Of a DNA stretch of 64,000 bases, positions 58,611-64,000 are shown piece after piece; the first letter of the stretch is position 1; each line of letters begins with the position of its first letter. A program made the position numbers and the translations under genes. The notes beneath the pieces are model-generated. The model was not told the origin of the DNA. It made no database searches and saw only the letters and a program-made list of their open reading frames with translations. Source of the stretch: Rouxiella chamberiensis (lineage in GTDB: Bacteria > Pseudomonadota > Gammaproteobacteria > Enterobacterales > Enterobacteriaceae). The stretch spans positions 496,001-560,000 of the forward strand of contig NZ_CP114058.1 in assembly GCF_026967475.1 (NCBI RefSeq), given 5' to 3'.

Positions 58611-59249
58611 TTATTTACTGTTTATCAATTGCAATAATGGGATCTCAGCTACATAACTAGGAATATAGGGGTCATCTTCTTTTAAATTAACCCCAATACA
58701 ATCAACATCATTTAATCCAATTTCCCAAGCCCACCTAACATCTAACGTACTCATTTCTATCCCTAAACTACCTCTTTGTGGATGCTCAGGAACAATATTT
58801 TTTAACATCGCATCACATCCAAGATAGAATTTTCCACAGGCCTGATACGCAGCAAGAAATATTTCTAAGTTGACATTGCTATCAGGAGTCATTGTATTAA
58901 TTCTACTGATCATCGTCATTCTTTTAGTTAATGGAGTTGTCATCATATTTTCAGATATCAGTACTCTATAATGAGTTGGGCTTTTAACTGAAATACCCTT
59001 GACAATACAAACCCGTAATCTGGCTTTACTATCTACCAAGCCTACTGATGATATAAGATCTTTAAAAATATCCTCACCTATATCGGGGTGTTTGAATAAT
59101 AGATATAACCCTGGATAACTCGATTTTAATTGAGCGAAGCCTACTCCTTGCCATCGTGTTCTATCCCATAGACGAGGTTTGATTAGACTTTGTATTGAAT
59201 AATCTTTATGTGTTATATTTTCGGAATTAAGTTCCTCTTCAGGCATTCT
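58611..59249 (-). CDS. Unknown partner protein of the nuclease/TPR gene
   Basis: A 212-residue soluble protein, visibly AT-rich in coding. I do not recognise it. It has segments PRLWDRTRWQGVGFAQLKSSYPGLYLLFKHPDIGEDIFKDL, LRVCIVKGISVKSPTHYRVLIS and YQACGKFYLGCDAMLKNIVPEHP; the pattern suggests an alpha/beta domain. I chose ATG 59249 (MPEEELNSE): it lies 4 bases after the upstream stop and has AAAGGA upstream. An earlier ATG at 59309 would overlap the first gene. Coupling to the TPR gene marks it as a functional partner: effector, immunity or sensor cannot be told. Confidence 0.65.
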   Translation of the reverse strand, partial: RMPEEELNSENITHKDYSIQSLIKPRLWDRTRWQGVGFAQLKSSYPGLYLLFKHPDIGEDIFKDLISSVGLVDSKARLRVCIVKGISVKSPTHYRVLISENMMTTPLTKRMTMISRINTMTPDSNVNLEIFLAAYQACGKFYLGCDAMLKNIVPEHPQRGSLGIEMSTLDVRWAWEIGLNDVDCIGVNLKEDDPYIPSYVAEIPLLQLINSK

Positions 59250-59253
59250 TCCT

Positions 59254-61862
59254 TTACCAGGTGTTGGAGTATTTATATCGTTGGTTCTCCAACACTTTCG
59301 GAAATTCACTATCCCAGGATTTATCTCTTAAAAGATGGTAAGTTTTCTTTTCAGCACTGGTGGAGTAAATTTTCTTAATTTGCTGATCAATATCATTTCC
59401 AAGAACATTTTCAATAGCTTTGATACAGGCTCCGAAACTAATTGCTCTGTCAAATGCAGCATCTTCGAATATCATTTTTTCAATGTATTCTGTATTTTTT
59501 ATAAAAAATAACTCAGGGAGCAGACCAAATACTATTTTTTTGAATTCATTGGTGATTTTTTGTTGAGCATCGATTCTAAAAGCACTTGTTTCAAAACCAT
59601 TGCAATTTATAGTAAGGTTTAGTTTTCCACTATTGCTATTTACTTCATGTGATAAGGATAAGTCATCTTCATCATCTGCTATTACTTCAATTATTAAAAA
59701 TGCTTCTTTCAAATGGATGTTATCAGTCGTACAAGTTGCAAAAGCACTCTCTAAAAGTGCTAAGATACTAGTTGAAAACTCTATAAATGGTGACCGATTC
59801 GGAAAGTTAATTTCTATGGTGCATCCAAAAATAAAAGATGTGTATATTCCTCGTTTATCATAGTTATCTTTTATGCCTTTACTATTGAATCCAGCATCAA
59901 AGTCACGTATTTTTTGCAAGAAGTCATTATGATCTTTATCGGCAGTAACTTCGTACTCACGTTCAAAATCTTCAATATAACCTAAAGCATATTTAAGACA
60001 TCCCGATGATACAAAAAGACCTAATCTATCGAGTTCATCAGGAATATTACTCTGTCGATTTATTCCCTTTAGGTCAGTGTTAAAAATGAGTTGACTTATG
60101 TAAAAATCAACTTGCTGATTTTCTTTATCGCCGAACGAGCTATCACTGATATTCTGGTTAATTATTAAAAACAGTTCATACCATAAAAGGGCATGTGCTA
60201 ATTTCCCTAATTTTATTTCTGTTAGGCATAAACTATAATAAATCTCAGCCTGCTTTAATGATATCTCATCATACTTCCAGTAGTTATCTGTAATCAAAGA
60301 AGCGGATAGAAGCAAGCATGAACGTGAACTCCATAGCAACCCAATGGATTCGTAAGCATAAGCAATAGCTTTTAATGTTAATATAAATTTATCTCGTGAT
60401 TCCTCTTTATAGAGTGGAATAAAACATTTTCCTAAATACTTGATTGCCTGATAAGGGTGACCATTTTGAATCCTTTTTATTCCTCTTCGTAGATTTAATA
60501 ATGCCCCTTTAACTTCACCACCTCTAACAGCAGATTGCTCAGTCATATAGTCTAATAAATTTTCATATGCATCTACCTCGAAAAAAATGTCATCTAGTTG
60601 GTTCAAAAGTTGGAAGTGTTTCTCAAAGGGATAGCCTATTAAATTCCCACTATTTTTAAAAATTTCATGTAACTCTTCAAATACAACCGAAGCATCTTCT
60701 AAATCTGAAAACGTTGTCAGTTTATAAATAGCTTTGTGAGTTCTCGCTGTGAGTGCATTACTGGGACGTGATTCATCGTCACCTATCTCATCTAGTTTAG
60801 CGAGCATATTACGTTCAATATTCTCAATGTCGATTGTAGATGTTGCGTTGTTAAGTCTAATATAACTTTTATGAACGGTTACTAAATTTAAAATTTTCTC
60901 CCATTTTGAGGAATTAGTTGATGATGTAATACTTTCATATGCAAATTGAAGATTTTCTTCGAAGAGATTAAAATCTTCCATCCAAAAATGAGATTTCCAG
61001 GCGTATTGATAATATGCATCTAGCAATTGTTGATTAGTCCCGAATTTTTTTGAGATTTTTATAGCTCTTTCAAATAGACCTTGTGTTTCAATTAGTGGTT
61101 TCTCAAGTTCAGCGCTTAACTCTGCAATTTCTAAAAATATATCCACATGTTCATATGAAATTTCAGCGGGATTTATTTTCTCTCTAATATACTCGGTTAG
61201 TTCTTCATATTTCTTATGCTTTTTATAATCATTTTCTCCAAAAATAACTTCTCTTTTATATTGTGTCGGAACTGACAGTGAATCAATAGCCAATTGCTCA
61301 AAATTATTTTTGTAAATTTGATCTAATAGCCAATTAATATCTAATATACGAACATCCATTCCAGTTTTTGTTTTTAGTGTATCCTCAACCTCTGAACGAA
61401 TATTGGACTTTGCAGATTGATTCGTTACGCAAAATACTTTAGTATACCCGCGATCTGTTTCTTTTATCTTAAGTACATCTTCATGGCATTTTTTCTTCCA
61501 GTCTTTACGTGTACTTACCGCAAAGGCCCAACGTTCTTTATTTGATGCTTCATTAACACCTTCGAACCAAAGAAGCTTATTCTGTTCCGAAACAGGGAAT
61601 GTTTGTGTGTCAGTTTTACCATCCCCCCTGCTACAGGACCAGTTTGTTCAAGGAGATTAGGGCAAATTATTTTTTCACATATTTTTTTTGCAAAATCTTC
61701 GAATTGTAATTCTTGATTTCTTGTATTTAGCGTAGAAAGGAAGTGTTCCAGTACAACTCTATCTAAAGTACCAGTCTCTCTGATTGTTGAATCAGAAAAT
61801 TTTTCAGGGCGACGGCGCCTTAGAAATTCTTTAGATGAAAATTTGGTTTCCTGTACATTCAT
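59254..61862 (-). pseudogene. Large TPR-like protein with nuclease-like N-terminus, one frameshift
   Basis: Repaired length is about 869 residues. Residues 1-75 (MNVQETKFSSKEFLRRRRPEK..., FEDFAKKICEKIICPNLLEQTGPV) lead into a compact domain at about 50-185: GGDGKTDTQTFPV, then ERWAFAVSTRKDWKKK and YTKVFCVTNQ. Acidic residues D81/D85 and the strand ending in S-T-R-K120 recall PD-(D/E)xK nucleases, though the usual E/QxK is SxxK here. From about 235 to 560 are helical pairs like TPRs (YQAIKYLGKCFIPLY, AIAYAYESIGLLWSSRSCLLLSAS, QAEIYYSLCLTEIKLGKLAHALLWYE). The last 300 residues are unassigned. One G too few in the run at 61623-61628 breaks the frame. Start has GAGGAG. Confidence 0.7.
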
Positions 61863-61907
61863 GATTGTGACGCTCCTCTTGCTATCGAGAATAAACCTTT
61901 GTATGCA

Positions 61908-62250
61908 TCAACTAGATTTATTGTTCATACTGCCTTTTTGAAGAAAAAATTGCGGAAGTTTATTTCTAGACAAGCTATCTATGTAATCACTATACCACTG
62001 CATCATCTGTTGTCTCCCCTCCAAATACTGTGCATGATTGTAAGCCCCGTGAATAGCGTTCTTACCCACATGTGCAAGCTGTGTTTCGATCCATGCGGAG
62101 TTGAATCCTTCTTCATGCAGAAAGGTACTCATTGTGTGACGAAAACCATGCCCCGTCAGCCTTTCTTTTTTATCCTAATAGCTTAATTACCTGATTAATG
62201 CTTTCTTTTAAGATCGGCTTAGTACGATCATTACGTCCAAAGGATACGAT
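61908..62250 (-). pseudogene. C-terminal remnant of a P4-type tyrosine integrase
   Basis: The end of a phage P4-family integrase: RNDRTKPILKESINQVIKLLG, then after a one-base break in an A run near 62172, KERLTGHGFRHTMSTFLHEEGFN, WIETQLAHVGKNAIHGAYNHAQYLEGRQQMMQWYSDYID. The R-H of GFRHT, the histidine of LAHV and the tyrosine of YNHAQY are catalytic in the family. The N-terminal two-thirds are missing between 62250 and the tRNA. Such integrases insert at the 3' end of tRNA genes, and tRNA-Pro lies 370 bases away; this remnant marks the island's entry point. Confidence 0.82.
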
Positions 62251-62541
62251 CGTATAAATGCACCTAATCTTATTACATCGTGTTTTCTATGTCCGTTCCT
62301 GGCACTAAGCGGCCAATCATTGATTATGAGAGTAGTGGATGGAGGAAGCTACACTCAAATGCCTTTAATCAGGAAAGGAGATGCGCCAAAATGGATTATG
62401 GGTAAAAGTGACTTTTTGTGTTTGTACATTTATGTGTGCAAAGCCATATGTGTATAAGGTTTTTTTGCTATAAATACAAAGATTTAAAACCCTTCTCCTG
62501 CTAGTCCGTTTATCTCGAAGAGTATTAAATAATTATGCAGT
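62251..62541. other. AT-rich gap between integrase remnant and tRNA
   Basis: About 290 bases where the missing integrase N-terminus would be expected, but no integrase-like frame is recognisable. It ends in the tandem repeat at 62542-62562. Deleted or replaced sequence is likely. Confidence 0.4.
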
Positions 62542-62562
62542 GTTTTACACCAGTTTTACACC
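62542..62562. repeat. Tandem 10-base direct repeat near the tRNA
   Basis: GTTTTACACC occurs twice, 11 bases apart, about 60 bases from the 3' end of tRNA-Pro. This spacing of about one helical turn is like integrase arm or excisionase sites in P4-type islands; function is inferred. Confidence 0.5.
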
Positions 62563-62579
62563 CGTCAGATTTTAGACAT

Positions 62580-62611
62580 AAAAAAACCAACCCCAAGAGG
62601 TTGGTTTTTAA
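62580..62611 (-). terminator. Terminator after tRNA-Pro
   Basis: AAAAACCAACC-CCAAGA-GGTTGGTTTTT: a perfect stem just past the tRNA CCA end on the minus strand, with a T run on exit. Confidence 0.85.
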
Positions 62612-62620
62612 GGGAATGTT

Positions 62621-62697
62621 TGGTCGGCATGAGAGGATTTGAACCTCCGACCCCCGACACCCCATGACGGTGCGCTACCAAGCTGCGCTACATGCCG
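62621..62697 (-). tRNA. proL: tRNA-Pro (anticodon GGG)
   Basis: A 77-base cloverleaf on the minus strand, starting CGGCATGTAGCGCAGC and ending with an encoded CCA. The anticodon is GGG, in CATGGGGTG; the T loop is GGTTCAAATC. It decodes CCC and CCU. E. coli proL has the same anticodon and also lies next to yejM. The 3' end is a common insertion point for integrative elements, as the integrase remnant here shows. Confidence 0.96.
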
Positions 62698-62710
62698 ACG
62701 CTGAACATTC

Positions 62711-62738
62711 AGTCTACTCATCCGCGCTTCGAAAGCAA
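62711..62738 (-). promoter_or_regulatory. Probable promoter of tRNA-Pro
   Basis: On the minus strand TTGCTT (62738-62733) and TAGACT (62716-62711) are 16 bases apart, placing +1 a few bases before the tRNA at 62697. Both hexamers match the sigma70 consensus at four of six positions or better. Confidence 0.5.
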
Positions 62739-62773
62739 GATGTCATGCAAACGAATGCTTTATTTTTAAGCAG

Positions 62774-64000
62774 TTAGTTGGCGACGAAGCGTTTCTGGTT
62801 GGTCAACACCTGCAAGAGCAGGCCCAATTCCGGTTTTTGATCGCTCAATTCTTTGCCATGGCTGTCATAGGCACGGTAATTGCCGTTGTTATCAAGCCTG
62901 ATGGTCTGCGACGGCGTGGTGATAATCAATGCGCCATCGTTGCTGCTCGACACCCAGTTGTTGCTGCGACGCGCGGCAAACAGGTCTTCGCCCTGCGAAT
63001 AGTCGGATGACGAGGTAGTGACATGCAGCAAACGTTGCATCAGCGTAGTCATTACGTCTTCATGGGCCGTGATTTTATTGACCGTCTGCGCAGGCGTACC
63101 CGGCCAATGCACCACGAGCGGAACCTCGATTTGCTGCGAATCCATCGGATTTTGCGAGGCATTGAGATCCACGCCTTTCGAGCCGGTTATCACCACCACG
63201 GTATTATTGAGCACGCCTTTTGCCTCGAGGCTTTTCAATACCTGGGCTATCTGTGCATCCACTTCCCCGGCACCTTGCTGATAACGACGGGTAATCGTTG
63301 CAACGGAAGGTTGGCGGCCTTCCTTGCTCTTTTGCGTGGCATCATCGGTGCCGTTAAAGCTCAGATAGGAGAACCACGGGCGCGTACCGCGCGTATTGAG
63401 CCACTGCTGCCATTGCTGCGTCGTCTGCTGATCGTTCTGCCGTACCGCCGGGGGCAGGGAGAAGTCTGACAACAGCGCCTGACGATACAGCGGGCTGGTA
63501 AAGCCGTCGGAGGCAAACAGGCCGAACTCGTAGTTCTGCTGGGCGAGCGCGTTCATCAGCGCAGACGGTTTGCGGGAGGTAATGATCCCCTGCAAATAGG
63601 TCGGCGAAATCCCGTAGAACAGGCCGAATAAGCCGGTATCGTCATCACTGCCGGAGCTGTAATGGTGCGTGAAATTCACGTTGCTGCTGGCAAAACGGCT
63701 CAACTCGGGCATGTTTTTGCCGGTGGTCGAGGCGTTCAGGCCGTTAACCACGATCATCAGCAGATTATAATTACTGCCTTTATCGCGGAAATTAATGGTA
63801 TTGAGCGGGTATTCGACCGAAATCGCTTCGGGATCCCCTTGTTCAACCAGACGTTGCTGGTAAACCTGCGCATCAAGCAGGCCGTGTTTCTCGAGGAATT
63901 TACGCGCCGTCATCGGGTAGGAGAGGGGTAAATTCGAACGCTGCATGGTAATCGGGCGATAGAAATTGGCATCGGCCCAGATGTACATCAAATGCGAGGC
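62774..64000 (-). CDS. yejM: YejM (PbgA/LapC), C-terminal part; gene runs off the window
   Basis: The C-terminal 405 or more residues of the inner-membrane protein YejM, which senses periplasmic lipopolysaccharide and controls LpxC breakdown through LapB/FtsH. What is present is the periplasmic sulfatase/alkaline-phosphatase-like domain: LLMIVVNGLNASTTGKNMPELSRFASSNVNFTHHYSSGSDDDTGLFGLFYG, VVVITGSKGVDLN, and the C-terminal tail VLTNQKRFVAN. NG and T replace typical sulfatase metal-site residues, in keeping with YejM being non-enzymatic. The five membrane helices and the start lie beyond position 64000. Confidence 0.93.
   Translation of the reverse strand, partial: ASHLMYIWADANFYRPITMQRSNLPLSYPMTARKFLEKHGLLDAQVYQQRLVEQGDPEAISVEYPLNTINFRDKGSNYNLLMIVVNGLNASTTGKNMPELSRFASSNVNFTHHYSSGSDDDTGLFGLFYGISPTYLQGIITSRKPSALMNALAQQNYEFGLFASDGFTSPLYRQALLSDFSLPPAVRQNDQQTTQQWQQWLNTRGTRPWFSYLSFNGTDDATQKSKEGRQPSVATITRRYQQGAGEVDAQIAQVLKSLEAKGVLNNTVVVITGSKGVDLNASQNPMDSQQIEVPLVVHWPGTPAQTVNKITAHEDVMTTLMQRLLHVTTSSSDYSQGEDLFAARRSNNWVSSSNDGALIITTPSQTIRLDNNGNYRAYDSHGKELSDQKPELGLLLQVLTNQKRFVAN

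Noticed and set aside
62251..62541. Possible short peptide MRVVDGGSYTQMPLIRK... on the plus strand near the integrase remnant
   Set aside because: Under 50 codons, no ribosome-binding site and no resemblance to island genes.
62542..62562. Considered the GTTTTACACC repeat as a CRISPR or iteron array
   Set aside because: Only two copies and an 11-base period; no spacers, cas genes or replication genes are present.
54580..62697. Searched for a second copy of the tRNA-Pro 3' end as the other attachment site
   Set aside because: No convincing copy was found by eye to the left of the tRNA; the other end is lost or outside recognition.

Overview
The window is chromosomal DNA of a member of the Enterobacterales. 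Clear orthologues of DcuS/DcuR, Mqo, ProP, FhuE, MaeA and YejM, a proL-type tRNA next to yejM, and pectin genes with KdgR-like boxes (ogl, kdgF, a TogT-like transporter) point to a plant- or environment-associated lineage of Yersiniaceae/Pectobacteriaceae type (for example Serratia, Rahnella or Rouxiella). The genus cannot be fixed by reading alone.

Layout. 0-6.7 kb: DUF1275 membrane protein, a lone phage-type antirepressor, NAD-malic enzyme (maeA), a zinc alcohol/aldehyde dehydrogenase and two DUF2382 stress proteins. 7-11.8 kb: SulP anion transporter, a pair of small DMT proteins, a LysR regulator and a secreted MRJP/SMP-30-like protein. 11.8-15.4 kb: oligogalacturonide catabolism (kdgF, ogl, transporter) around two KdgR-like boxes. 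15.5-22.3 kb: a LysR regulator divergent from a tightly packed operon of flavin monooxygenase-like protein, two AhpD-like proteins and a polar amino-acid-type ABC importer. 22.3-29.4 kb: small regulator/oxidoreductase/exporter modules (LysR, SDR, YmgB-like, TetR with a perfect operator, EamA, saccharopine-dehydrogenase-like, AraC, SDR). 29.4-35.3 kb: dcuSR, mqo, proP. 36-39.5 kb: a three-subunit periplasmic FAD sugar/alcohol dehydrogenase with triheme cytochrome c. 39.9-45.5 kb: nucleoside-recognition membrane protein, SDRs, AraC and LysR regulators, a small unknown gene. 45.9-54.6 kb: fhuE, OhrR-like MarR, two more YmgB-like genes, an S66 peptidase, and a MocR regulator divergent from an EamA exporter and a DapA-like lyase.

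54.7-62.6 kb is a degraded, increasingly AT-rich island. It holds a truncated LysE remnant, small cupin, GNAT and unknown genes, a broken IS3-family element, a two-gene operon (a large protein with a nuclease-like N-terminus and TPR-like repeats, plus an unknown 212-aa partner), and the 3' remnant of a P4-type integrase beside tRNA-Pro(GGG). That operon is the best candidate for an undescribed system, most likely a defence module. yejM resumes the core chromosome at the right edge.

A caution runs through the window: about a dozen ordinary genes carry single frameshifts, many of them one base short in a homopolymer. Sequencing error is at least as likely as real decay, so I list these loci as frameshifted genes over their whole span.
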